A DNA stretch of 58,241 nucleotides, taken from contig CAJLFU010000009.1 of NCBI GenBank assembly GCA_905205995.1, positions 1-58,241 on the forward strand. Direction: 5' to 3'. Position 1 is the first letter of the stretch. Each line of letters begins with the position of its first letter. This document shows, in pieces, positions 43,080 to 51,660 of this stretch. The position numbers and the translations under genes are program-made. Origin of the DNA: an uncultured Haemophilus sp. GTDB lineage: Bacteria; Pseudomonadota; Gammaproteobacteria; Enterobacterales; Pasteurellaceae. The notes beneath the pieces were generated by a model, which did no database searches, was not told the DNA's origin, and saw nothing but the letters and a program-made list of their open reading frames with translations.

Positions 43080-43441
43080 AATTAAACGTAAAATGTAATT
43101 TAGCGCGCCATTATATATTATTTAATGCCTAATTTATAGCCTGTTTAAGGTGCTATCTAGAGCAATTTTAGTTTAAAATAAAGGTAAGCATTATGCTTAA
43201 AAGGTTAGTTTAGTTGCGACTTTAGAGGAGAGTATTACTCTAAACATAAAAATCCCTAAAAAAACCGACCGCACTTTCGCGCTTCTTAAAATAAATTCCT
43301 GCTAAAGGTTGAAACATAGGGGGATTTATTGCGATAATCTTCATTATTTTTTGGGTGATCTTTCGGGCTGCCATTTTTTCAGGTGGCCAGTTTTTATTAG
43401 GAAAGATTAATTTGAACATTATTTAAGTTAGAAGAATAACA
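43080..43441. other. Divergent intergenic region, darA / aroK
   Basis: 362 bp holding a perfect minus-strand -10 TATAAT at 43110-43115 for the pigment operon (the -35 is poor), a DNA uptake sequence at about 43269, and an open frame without a standard start (43313-43426) that would encode a hydrophobic peptide. No terminator or RNA gene is visible. Confidence 0.5.
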
Positions 43442-43984
43442 ATGGCTGAAAAACGTAATATTTTTTTAGTAGGTCCAATGGGCGCGGGTAAAAGCACCAT
43501 TGGCCGTCAGCTTGCGCAACAATTGAATATGGATTTTGTCGATTCAGATGCCGTAATTGAGGAACGTGCGGGAGCAGACATTGGCTGGATTTTTGATTTA
43601 GAAGGCGAAGAAGGCTTTCGTAAGCGTGAAGAACGTATTATCAATGAATTAACTCAATTACAGGGCGTCGTGCTTTCCACTGGTGGTGGGGCAGTGATGT
43701 CAAAAGAGAGTCGTAATTATCTTTCTGCTCGTGGCATTGTCATTTATTTAGAAACCACGGTAGATAAGCAATATCAACGTACACAACGTGATAAAAAGCG
43801 CCCATTATTACAAGGGGCTGATGACCCACGCCAAGTGCTTGAAGATTTAGCTAAAGTGCGTAATCCGTTATACGAAGAAATTGCAGATATTACTTTGCCA
43901 ACAGATGAGCAAAATGCCAAAGTAATGGTTAATCAAATTGTTGATTTAATTGATAATCTAAACGGCTTAAACGGTTCACTCTAA
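43442..43984 (+). CDS. aroK: Shikimate kinase I
   Basis: A 180-residue shikimate kinase: Walker A G-P-M-G-A-G-K-S-T-I-G, D-S-D shikimate-binding motif, and S-T-G-G-G loop. It phosphorylates shikimate in the chorismate pathway. It is followed after 9 bp by aroB. It diverges from the pigment cluster, whose aromatic starter would ultimately derive from chorismate; aroK-aroB-dam is an ancestral arrangement, so the proximity may be chance. Confidence 0.97.
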   Translation: MAEKRNIFLVGPMGAGKSTIGRQLAQQLNMDFVDSDAVIEERAGADIGWIFDLEGEEGFRKREERIINELTQLQGVVLSTGGGAVMSKESRNYLSARGIVIYLETTVDKQYQRTQRDKKRPLLQGADDPRQVLEDLAKVRNPLYEEIADITLPTDEQNAKVMVNQIVDLIDNLNGLNGSL

Positions 43985-43993
43985 GGATTAAAA

Positions 43994-45082
43994 ATGTTGT
44001 GCGTAAATGTTGAATTAAAAGAACGTCGTTATCCCATTTATATTGGCGAAGGGTTGCTTAAAGATGAAACCTGTTATCCGCTGAAGAAAGGGGATAAAGT
44101 GATGATCGTGACCAATCCAACCGTCGCACAATATTATCTTGAAATCGTTACACAAACCTTAGAAAAAATCGGCTGTCAGGTTGAATCGGTATTATTGCCT
44201 GATGGCGAAAAATACAAAACGCTCGATTCTTTAAACCTTATTTTTACCGCACTTTTAAAACATAATCATGGGCGAGATACCACTATTATTGCATTAGGTG
44301 GTGGTGTGATTGGTGATGTGGCAGGTTTTGCTGCAGCAAGCTATCAGCGTGGTGTGCATTTTATTCAAATTCCTACCACATTATTAGCCCAAGTGGATTC
44401 TTCTGTTGGTGGCAAAACTGCCGTTAATCATGAGTTAGGCAAAAATATGATTGGGGCGTTTTATCAACCTTCTACGGTGATCATTGACACCCTTACACTC
44501 AATACCTTGCCAAAACGTGAAGTGAATGCGGGACTTGCGGAAGTCATTAAATATGGGGCGATTTTAGATTATGCCTTTTTCGAATGGCTTGAAGCACATA
44601 TTGATGAATTAGTCGCGTTAAATCAACATTCACTGCAGCATTGCATTGCGCGTTGTTGCCAAATCAAAGCCGATGTTGTTGCGCGTGATGAAACCGAAAA
44701 AGGTGATCGTGCATTATTAAATCTCGGCCATACTTTTGGTCATGCGATCGAAACACATTTAGGCTACGGAAACTGGTTACATGGTGAAGCTGTTGCAGTT
44801 GGAACCATGATGGCCGCCGTATTATCCGAACGATTAGGCGATCTTTCTTTTGAAGATGTCGCACGTTTAGAAAAGCTTTTAGCACGTGCTAATTTGCCGA
44901 CCGTTTCGCCTGATACCATGCAACCAGACGATTATTTACCGCATATGATGCGAGATAAAAAAGTGCTGGCAGGCAAGTTGCGTCTTGTGTTGCTAAAAGC
45001 CCTTGGTCAAGCCTACGTGGCGACTGATACTGACAAATCTCTTGTGCTAAACGCCATTGAGCGTTGCACACAACATGACTAA
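43994..45082 (+). CDS. aroB: 3-dehydroquinate synthase
   Basis: A 362-residue AroB with NAD motif G-G-G-V-I-G-D-V-A-G-F-A-A and metal ligands in N-L-G-H-T-F-G-H-A-I-E and H-G-E-A-V. It catalyses the second step of the shikimate pathway. An uptake sequence lies near 44250. Confidence 0.97.
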   Translation: MLCVNVELKERRYPIYIGEGLLKDETCYPLKKGDKVMIVTNPTVAQYYLEIVTQTLEKIGCQVESVLLPDGEKYKTLDSLNLIFTALLKHNHGRDTTIIALGGGVIGDVAGFAAASYQRGVHFIQIPTTLLAQVDSSVGGKTAVNHELGKNMIGAFYQPSTVIIDTLTLNTLPKREVNAGLAEVIKYGAILDYAFFEWLEAHIDELVALNQHSLQHCIARCCQIKADVVARDETEKGDRALLNLGHTFGHAIETHLGYGNWLHGEAVAVGTMMAAVLSERLGDLSFEDVARLEKLLARANLPTVSPDTMQPDDYLPHMMRDKKVLAGKLRLVLLKALGQAYVATDTDKSLVLNAIERCTQHD

Positions 45083-45096
45083 CTGTCATTGCTCTC

Positions 45097-45951
45097 ATGT
45101 TGCGTCCGAAAAATAACAAAACGAAACCTCGAATTAAACATCGCCCATTTTTAAAATGGGCGGGCGGTAAATTTCGTTTAACGGACGATCTCAACCGAGT
45201 CTTTCCAAAAAGAAAACAATGTTTAATCGAGCCTTTTGTTGGTGCGGGTGCTGTTTTTCTTAATTCTCATTTTGAACGTTATATTTTGGCGGATATTAAT
45301 CCCGATTTGATTAACTTGTTTAATATCGTCAAAGACAATGTGGATGCCTATATTGAGGCTTGTAAGCCAATTTTCTTTGCAGAGAATGCCAATACAGCCG
45401 ACTATTATTACGCACAGCGTGAAGCCTTTAATCAATCCACAGATCCTTTCGTGCGTTCGGTGTTGTTCCTTTATTTGAACCGCTTTGGGTTTAATGGATT
45501 GTGCCGTTATAACAGTAAAAATGAGTTTAATGTGCCCTTTGGCGCTTATAAAACCCATTATTTCCCTGAAGATGAATTGCGCTATTTTGCTCATAAGGCA
45601 CAAAGTGCGGTCTTTTTATGTGCGGATTTTCAACAGACATTTGAATTAGCGGATAAACACAGCGTGATCTACTGTGATCCGCCTTATGCACCGCTTCCGC
45701 AAGATACTAATTTTACTGGATATGCAGGGAATGCTTTTGGTCTTGAGCATCAAAAGAATTTAGCGGAATGTGCAAAGAAAGCACAAAAAGAAAAGCAAAT
45801 TTCCGTTGTGATTTCTAACCACGATACAAAATTCACACGTGAGATTTACAAAGGGGCAAAATTTAAACGGGTGAAAGTACAGCGCTCGATTAGCCAATCT
45901 TCAGAAAAACGAGTTAAAGTAAAAGAATTAATCGCCATCTTTAAAGGTTAG
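45097..45951 (+). CDS. dam: DNA adenine methylase (GATC)
   Basis: A 284-residue N6-adenine methyltransferase of the Dam class (alpha group): SAM motif F-L-K-W-A-G-G-K near residue 18, F-V-G-A-G-A-V-F, and the catalytic D-P-P-Y near residue 191. It modifies GATC for mismatch repair and regulation. It follows aroB by 14 bp, as in many gammaproteobacteria. Its stop is one base from the stop of the convergent DUF721 gene. Confidence 0.96.
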   Translation: MLRPKNNKTKPRIKHRPFLKWAGGKFRLTDDLNRVFPKRKQCLIEPFVGAGAVFLNSHFERYILADINPDLINLFNIVKDNVDAYIEACKPIFFAENANTADYYYAQREAFNQSTDPFVRSVLFLYLNRFGFNGLCRYNSKNEFNVPFGAYKTHYFPEDELRYFAHKAQSAVFLCADFQQTFELADKHSVIYCDPPYAPLPQDTNFTGYAGNAFGLEHQKNLAECAKKAQKEKQISVVISNHDTKFTREIYKGAKFKRVKVQRSISQSSEKRVKVKELIAIFKG

Positions 45952-45952
45952 C

Positions 45953-46273
45953 TTAGCACGTTAGTTCGGGATTGATTTTAATCTCAAAGCCTTTTATTTC
46001 GGGATAGGTTGGTTGAATTGCGGCGAGTAATTCGCGTTGGCGAAATAAAATCCCTTGGCGAACGACTGCACTTTTGACTTCGATAAAAAGTTTCCCATCT
46101 GTGATGGAGCCTAAACGAAAAAGTCCTTTAAATTCTTGAGGAAAAAGGCGACTGATATTTTGATTCAGTTCATTCAACATTAACCCTTTCTGCATGATTT
46201 TGGCAAATTGTGATCCTTCTAGCACATCAATAATATTCATGGCTTTTTGATAACGCTCATGCTTGTTTTCCAC
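45953..46273 (-). CDS. DUF721 protein, DciA-like
   Basis: A 106-residue DUF721 protein with the typical L-F-P-Q-E-F-K-G-L-F-R-L-G-S-I-T-D-G-K-L-F-I region. Longer relatives include DciA, the helicase loader of bacteria lacking DnaC/DnaI. It lies directly upstream of, and divergent from, secM-secA, a neighbourhood common in gammaproteobacteria. Confidence 0.8.
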   Translation of the reverse strand: MENKHERYQKAMNIIDVLEGSQFAKIMQKGLMLNELNQNISRLFPQEFKGLFRLGSITDGKLFIEVKSAVVRQGILFRQRELLAAIQPTYPEIKGFEIKINPELTC

Positions 46274-46288
46274 AAAAATACCCCAATA

Positions 46289-46317
46289 ATGACTTTACGT
46301 TGAATTTCCGATACAAT
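46289..46317 (+). promoter_or_regulatory. Promoter of secM-secA
   Basis: ATGACT (46289-46294), a 17-bp spacer, then TACAAT (46312-46317); the start falls about 20 nt before the secM ATG. Confidence 0.6.
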
Positions 46318-46345
46318 ACACACAAATTTTGTCAGAGACAATAAG

Positions 46346-46663
46346 ATGATGAAATCAAACAAAGGTAAAACAAATTTCTGGTCGCAGTTGCTGTTAAGCA
46401 TGATTGCGATTCTTGCTTTACCTGTTGCTCAGGGATTGGAGGTGCCGCCTTCATCAAATATGAGCGGCGAGAATTATCAAACATCATCTGAACAACATAT
46501 GTTGACTGCAGTGCGCGAAATTCGTCAAGCATTGCAGGTTCAACCTCAGCCAACAAATCACAAGACCCATTCCAATCAAAAACACGAAAAAATTCAACCG
46601 CACTTTATTGCGGCAGAGTTTCCTATTTTTGCCCCTATTCGTGCCGGTCCAGCCATCATTTAA
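46346..46663 (+). CDS. secM: SecM secretion monitor / arrest peptide
   Basis: A 105-residue exported protein directly upstream of secA. A signal-like segment covers residues 12-30 (cleavage near V-A-Q-G). The C-terminus is F92-P-I-F-A-P-I98-R-A-G-P102-A-I-I, keeping the I-R-A-G-P core of the E. coli arrest motif (P166 there). The rest differs: Phe and Trp of the E. coli motif are not at the equivalent positions. Translational stalling here should raise secA translation when export is slow. Confidence 0.82.
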   Translation: MMKSNKGKTNFWSQLLLSMIAILALPVAQGLEVPPSSNMSGENYQTSSEQHMLTAVREIRQALQVQPQPTNHKTHSNQKHEKIQPHFIAAEFPIFAPIRAGPAII

Positions 46664-46738
46664 TTTTCTTTTTATTTTTGAACGAACCGATTTTTTAATC
46701 GGATGATCCTTTTTATTTTTTATTTGAAAGAGAAATTA
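46661..46738 (+). promoter_or_regulatory. Candidate SD-sequestering structure before secA
   Basis: Bases 46661-46674, starting at the secM stop, can pair with 46725-46738, covering the secA SD (GAAAGAGA) and touching its ATG: 13 of 14 positions pair, three or so as G-U. Inside the loop CCGATT/AATCGG (46687-46702) forms a separate hairpin. A ribosome stalled near Gly101-Pro102 would cover the 5' strand and free the SD. This parallels the E. coli mechanism; the structure itself is inferred. Confidence 0.5.
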
Positions 46739-49434
46739 TGAGTTTTTTAACAAAAATTTTTGGCAGCCGTAACGATCGTATTTTACGCAGATTAAGAAAA
46801 CAAGTTGCGAAAATCAACAAAATGGAGCCGGCTTTTGAAGCATTAAGTGATGATGAATTAAGAGCAAAAACTGACGAGTTCCGTAGCCGTTTAGCTAACG
46901 GTGAAACCTTACAACAAATTTTACCAGAAGCATTTGCTACCGTGCGTGAAGCGGGTAAGCGTGTACTCGGTATGCGCCATTTCGATGTGCAATTAATCGG
47001 TGGTATGGTGCTAACAAACCGTTGTATTGCAGAGATGCGTACGGGGGAAGGTAAAACCTTAACCGCAACCTTGCCTTGTTATTTAATGGCTTTGGAAGGT
47101 AAAGGTGTACATGTTGTGACTGTGAATGATTACTTGGCACGTCGTGACGCGGATACCAACCGTCCGTTATTTGAATTCTTAGGTATGACTGTTGGGGTGA
47201 ATATCCCTGGTTTACCACCTGAAGCAAAACGTGAAGCTTATGCGGCTGATATTACATATGCGACAAACAGCGAATTAGGTTTCGATTACCTTCGTGATAA
47301 CTTAGCGCATTCTAAAGAAGAACGTTTCCAACGTCATTTAGGTTATGCGTTAGTGGATGAGGTGGACTCAATCTTAATCGATGAAGCGCGTACGCCGTTG
47401 ATTATTTCAGGTCAAGCGGAAGACAGTTCAGAGCTTTATATTGCGGTAAATAAATTAATTCCGAATTTAGTTAAGCAAGAAAAAGAAGACACCGAAGAAT
47501 ATACCGGTGAAGGCGATTACACCTTAGATCTTAAAACCAAACAGGCGTATTTGACTGAGCGTGGTCAAGAAAAAGTAGAGAATTGGTTAATCGAACAAGG
47601 TTTAATGCCTGAAGGTGATTCACTTTATTCACCTGCGCGTATTGTATTGTTACACCATGTTATGGCGGCATTGCGTGCAAACACCTTATTTGAGCGTGAT
47701 GTAGACTATATCGTGAAGGATGGCGAGATCGTGATCGTGGATGAACACACTGGCCGTACTATGGCAGGTCGTCGTTGGTCTGATGGTTTACACCAAGCGA
47801 TCGAAGCGAAAGAAGGGGTAGAAATTAAGAGCGAAAACCAAACTGTTGCTTCTATTTCTTACCAGAACTATTTCCGTCTTTATGACAAATTAGCGGGTAT
47901 GACAGGTACAGCTGATACCGAAGCCTTTGAATTCCAACAAATTTATGGTTTGGAAACAGTAGTAATTCCAACCAATCGTCCAATGATTCGTGATGATCGT
48001 ACGGACGTCATGTTTGAGAATGAAGAATACAAATTCAATGCGATTATTGAAGATATTAAAGACTGCGTCGCTCGTAATCAACCGGTTCTTGTGGGTACGG
48101 TATCAGTTGAAAAATCAGAAATGCTTTCTCAAGCGTTAGATAAAGCGGGCATCAAACACAATGTATTGAATGCAAAATTCCACGCACAAGAAGCGGAAAT
48201 CGTTGCTGAAGCGGGGGCACCAGGTGCAGTAACCATTGCAACCAATATGGCTGGTCGCGGTACCGATATTATTTTGGGTGGTAACTGGAAAGCTCAAGTA
48301 GCAAAATTGGATAATCCAACACCAGAGCAAATTGAAGCAATCAAAGCTGAATGGGAGAAAAATCACGAGATCGTGATGCAAGCCGGTGGTTTACATATTA
48401 TCGGGACAGAGCGTCATGAATCCCGTCGTATTGATAACCAGTTGCGTGGTCGTTCTGGTCGTCAAGGTGACCCAGGTTCTTCACGCTTCTACCTTTCTTT
48501 AGATGATGGCTTAATGCGTATTTATCTGAATGAAGGTAAATTAAATATGATGCGTAAAGCCTTTACTCAACCAGGCGAAGCGATGGAGTCTAAGCTTCTT
48601 GCTAAGGTGATCGCATCAGCACAAGCGAAAGTAGAAGCGTTCCACTTTGATGGTCGTAAAAATTTGCTTGAATATGATGATGTGGCGAACGACCAACGTC
48701 ATGCTATTTACGAACAACGTAATTACTTGCTCGATAATGATGACATTTCAGAGACTATCAAAGCAATTCGCAGAGATGTATTTAACGATGTGATTGACCA
48801 GTATATTCCACCACAATCGTTGGAAGAACAATGGGATATTAAAGGCTTAGAAGAGCGTTTAGCGCAAGAGTTTGGCCTTGAGTTACCAATTGAACATTGG
48901 TTAGAAGAAAATAATAATCTTCACGAAGAAAACTTGCGTGAGCGTATTATTCAAGAAGCGGAAGATGAATACAAAGCGAAAGAAGCGCTTGCAGGTGAAG
49001 AAACCATGCGTCATTTCGAAAAAGGCGTGATGTTACAAACCCTTGATGAGCTTTGGAAAGAGCACTTGGCTGCAATGGATTATTTACGTCAAGGTATCCA
49101 TTTACGTGGTTATGCGCAAAAAGATCCAAAACAAGAGTACAAAAAAGAATCTTTCCGTATGTTTACTGAAATGTTAGATTCTTTAAAACATCATGTGATT
49201 ACGACACTGACTCGTGTGAAAGTACGTACGCAGGAAGAGATGGAAGAAGCAGAACGTGCACGTCAAGCAATGGCTGAGCGTGAAGCTCAAACTCATCATC
49301 CTGTAGGTGAAAACACAGAGCAAGCTCAAAGCGAGGACTATTCAGATCGCCATATTGGACGTAATGAACCTTGTCCTTGTGGGTCAGGTAAAAAATACAA
49401 GCATTGTCACGGCAATAAAGCCCGATATGCTTAG
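46738..49434 (+). CDS. secA: Preprotein translocase ATPase SecA
   Basis: An 898-residue SecA motor: Walker A M-R-T-G-E-G-K-T near residue 105, DEAD-like V-D-E-V-D-S near 208, second helicase motifs N-M-A-G-R-G-T-D and R-G-R-S-G-R-Q-G-D, and the C-terminal zinc/SecB-binding tail C-P-C-G-S-G-K-K-Y-K-H-C-H. It drives SecYEG-dependent export. Translation is probably controlled by SecM. Confidence 0.98.
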   Translation: MSFLTKIFGSRNDRILRRLRKQVAKINKMEPAFEALSDDELRAKTDEFRSRLANGETLQQILPEAFATVREAGKRVLGMRHFDVQLIGGMVLTNRCIAEMRTGEGKTLTATLPCYLMALEGKGVHVVTVNDYLARRDADTNRPLFEFLGMTVGVNIPGLPPEAKREAYAADITYATNSELGFDYLRDNLAHSKEERFQRHLGYALVDEVDSILIDEARTPLIISGQAEDSSELYIAVNKLIPNLVKQEKEDTEEYTGEGDYTLDLKTKQAYLTERGQEKVENWLIEQGLMPEGDSLYSPARIVLLHHVMAALRANTLFERDVDYIVKDGEIVIVDEHTGRTMAGRRWSDGLHQAIEAKEGVEIKSENQTVASISYQNYFRLYDKLAGMTGTADTEAFEFQQIYGLETVVIPTNRPMIRDDRTDVMFENEEYKFNAIIEDIKDCVARNQPVLVGTVSVEKSEMLSQALDKAGIKHNVLNAKFHAQEAEIVAEAGAPGAVTIATNMAGRGTDIILGGNWKAQVAKLDNPTPEQIEAIKAEWEKNHEIVMQAGGLHIIGTERHESRRIDNQLRGRSGRQGDPGSSRFYLSLDDGLMRIYLNEGKLNMMRKAFTQPGEAMESKLLAKVIASAQAKVEAFHFDGRKNLLEYDDVANDQRHAIYEQRNYLLDNDDISETIKAIRRDVFNDVIDQYIPPQSLEEQWDIKGLEERLAQEFGLELPIEHWLEENNNLHEENLRERIIQEAEDEYKAKEALAGEETMRHFEKGVMLQTLDELWKEHLAAMDYLRQGIHLRGYAQKDPKQEYKKESFRMFTEMLDSLKHHVITTLTRVKVRTQEEMEEAERARQAMAEREAQTHHPVGENTEQAQSEDYSDRHIGRNEPCPCGSGKKYKHCHGNKARYA

Positions 49435-49440
49435 TTAAGG

Positions 49441-49496
49441 AAAAGAGCGGTTAAATTTTTGCGTGTTTTAAAACACCGCTAAAAATGACCGCTCTT
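49441..49496. repeat. Inverted pair of variant uptake sequences
   Basis: AAGAGCGGT at 49443-49451 and its complement at 49488-49496 differ from the canonical USS at one position in each arm, so pairing is preserved. The dyad separates secA from mutT and may form a terminator-like stem. Confidence 0.7.
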
Positions 49497-49521
49497 TCTA
49501 CTTTTGAGATAAGGAAAAACG

Positions 49522-49926
49522 ATGAGTAAGCCTATCATTCAAGTTGCGGCAGGGATTATTCGTAATGAATTTGGGCAGCTATATTTGACCCAGCGCTTAG
49601 AAGGGCAAGATTTTGCGCAGGCATTGGAATTTCCAGGCGGTAAAGTTGATGCAGGTGAAACCCCTGAAGAAGCCTTAAAAAGAGAATTGGAAGAAGAGAT
49701 TGGCATTCATATTTTAAATGCTGAACTGTACGAACGTTTTCAATTTGAATATCCAACCAAAATTTTAGATTTTAGTTTTTATTTGGTTACTGAATGGATC
49801 GGCGAGCCTTTTGGACGAGAAGGCCAAGAAGGTTTTTGGCTTGAACAACGTGAGCTTGATGCAGGACAATTCCCGCCAGCAAATTTAAGGCTGATTCAGC
49901 GTTTAGTGGCTGAAAGTGTCAAATAA
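49522..49926 (+). CDS. mutT: 8-oxo-dGTP diphosphatase MutT
   Basis: A 134-residue Nudix hydrolase with the full box G-G-K-V-D-A-G-E-T-P-E-E-A-L-K-R-E-L-E-E-E-I-G near residues 38-60 (given as hyphenated motif). It removes 8-oxo-dGTP from the pool. It follows secA as in E. coli. Confidence 0.95.
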   Translation: MSKPIIQVAAGIIRNEFGQLYLTQRLEGQDFAQALEFPGGKVDAGETPEEALKRELEEEIGIHILNAELYERFQFEYPTKILDFSFYLVTEWIGEPFGREGQEGFWLEQRELDAGQFPPANLRLIQRLVAESVK

Positions 49927-49948
49927 TATTTAGTCAAATTTATTTATT

Positions 49949-51628
49949 ATGATTCCAAGTATTTTTCTGAGTTTATTTTTTATTGCGACGGTGATTTTTA
50001 TCGTCAATTCGCACTATCGTTGGACATATTTTTTTGCGATTGCATTATTCGTTTTATTGTTTAGCTCAATGTTTGCGATAACCGGTCAATGGCAACGCGG
50101 ATTGAATTTTGCGTCCGTGCTTTTTGTCGTGTTGATGTTATTCCATCGAATGAAAATTCATTACTATAAACAACCTTTACTCATTTCAGATTTTTGGCTT
50201 GTGACAGACTGGCGAAATTGGGAAACCCTTTTACATTATAAAGGCGCTATTTTTGGCGTGTTGGGGCTATTAGGTCTGTTGGGTTATGCTATCTTTGGTT
50301 GGTCAGATGTGGAAACTGCATCTACTGGATTCCGCGTATTTGCAGCAATACTTGCTGCAACGAGCTTTGGTTTAATGTGGCATTATTCTAAAGATCCGGA
50401 TGCAACAAAAGTCTGGCTGGATTCATTGCCGGATGATGGTCGAGATGTTTTCTTAAACCTGCCTATGTCTTGTCGTGGCGTATTCTTTAAAGTGCCAGAA
50501 TTTGAAGGTAATAGTCAAAAATTTAAAGAAAAAATGACCGCACTTTTAAGTGAAAAGGCTGAGAGTAAAACTGAAAGTGCAGAAATGCCAGACGAAGCAA
50601 AGCCAGACATAGTGGTGTGTCTACAAGAATCAACCTTGAATCCCCATCAATTTGATTTTGATGTAGAAACCATCCCGCCATTTTCGATGTTTAATAAGCA
50701 AGAAGATACCGCATTTGTGAGTCCATTGCGTGTACATACGGTGGGCGGCGCGACGTGGAAATCTGAATTTGCTTTCCTTGCAGGGGTGCCTTCAACCGAT
50801 TTTGGCGCTTTAGCAAGTGGGGTATTTTATTCTGTTGTGCCACACTTACAGACAGGGTTTATTAAAAACCTTCGTGAGCAAGGCTATTTTTGTGTGGCGT
50901 TATCGCCTTTTACGAAAGGTAACTACAATGCAAAACCTGCTTATGACCACTTTGGTTTTGATTTGATGTTGCAACCACAAGATTTAGGCTATCCCGCATC
51001 AATCAGCAAAAATCTCTGGCATATTAGCAGTGAAGAGATGATGTATTACACCAAACTGATTCTGCAGAAACAGCATCCATCATTGGAAAATGTACAACAG
51101 CCCATGTTTGTTTATGTGCTCACGATGAAAGAGCATGGCCCTTATAACACGAATATGCCAAACCATTTTAATTTGGCGAGTAAGCGTTTAGGGGGAAAAG
51201 CAATTTCTTGCTTGAATGATTATATTGATCGTATTGATAGCCTTAATGAGGCGATCGAAGGTTTAAATGATTATTTAAAATCACGTGAAACACCTTATGT
51301 ATTCGGTTATTTTGGTGATCATCAGGTTGCTTTTGATAATCAGCTTCCACCGAAAAAAGGTAACTTTGCGAATCCAGATTATGTAACTCAATTTGTGGTT
51401 AGAACTAATCGTAAGACTGACTTTGTTCAACAGCAAGATTTCTTAGATTTAGCCTTTGTTGGTGGCGTATTACTTGATGTGGCAGGTTTATCACCGAAAG
51501 ATGACTTTATGCGAGCAAATATCGCTATGCGTCAGTTAAGCCAAGGTAAGCTTGAAGATGCAGCGGATATGGATTTAGTGAATAGCTATCGAAATTATCT
51601 GTATCAAGATTTAAAAATTGCGCAATAA
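49949..51628 (+). CDS. LtaS/MdoB-like sulfatase-fold membrane transferase
   Basis: A 559-residue inner-membrane protein: about five membrane segments in residues 1-142, then a periplasmic sulfatase-fold domain. It has the metal and nucleophile set of LtaS-type enzymes: E227 in L-Q-E-S-T-L-N-P, candidate nucleophile T269 in G-A-T-W-K-S-E-F, H396 in K-E-H-G-P-Y, and D457-H458 in G-D-H-Q. It could transfer phosphoglycerol or phosphoethanolamine to a surface glycan. The acceptor is not known. It lies 22 bp after mutT. Confidence 0.75.
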   Translation: MIPSIFLSLFFIATVIFIVNSHYRWTYFFAIALFVLLFSSMFAITGQWQRGLNFASVLFVVLMLFHRMKIHYYKQPLLISDFWLVTDWRNWETLLHYKGAIFGVLGLLGLLGYAIFGWSDVETASTGFRVFAAILAATSFGLMWHYSKDPDATKVWLDSLPDDGRDVFLNLPMSCRGVFFKVPEFEGNSQKFKEKMTALLSEKAESKTESAEMPDEAKPDIVVCLQESTLNPHQFDFDVETIPPFSMFNKQEDTAFVSPLRVHTVGGATWKSEFAFLAGVPSTDFGALASGVFYSVVPHLQTGFIKNLREQGYFCVALSPFTKGNYNAKPAYDHFGFDLMLQPQDLGYPASISKNLWHISSEEMMYYTKLILQKQHPSLENVQQPMFVYVLTMKEHGPYNTNMPNHFNLASKRLGGKAISCLNDYIDRIDSLNEAIEGLNDYLKSRETPYVFGYFGDHQVAFDNQLPPKKGNFANPDYVTQFVVRTNRKTDFVQQQDFLDLAFVGGVLLDVAGLSPKDDFMRANIAMRQLSQGKLEDAADMDLVNSYRNYLYQDLKIAQ

Positions 51629-51629
51629 T

Positions 51630-51660
51630 AAAAAATCTCGGTTAACGCCGAGATTTTTTT
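51630..51660. terminator. Bidirectional terminator
   Basis: The stem TCTCGG-ttaacg-CCGAGA is flanked by A and T runs between the convergent sulfatase-like gene and holA. Confidence 0.9.

Noticed and set aside
43442..45082. aroK-aroB as part of the pigment cluster
   Set aside because: They run on the other strand and form the ancestral aroK-aroB-dam group, so proximity alone does not show a dedicated precursor supply.
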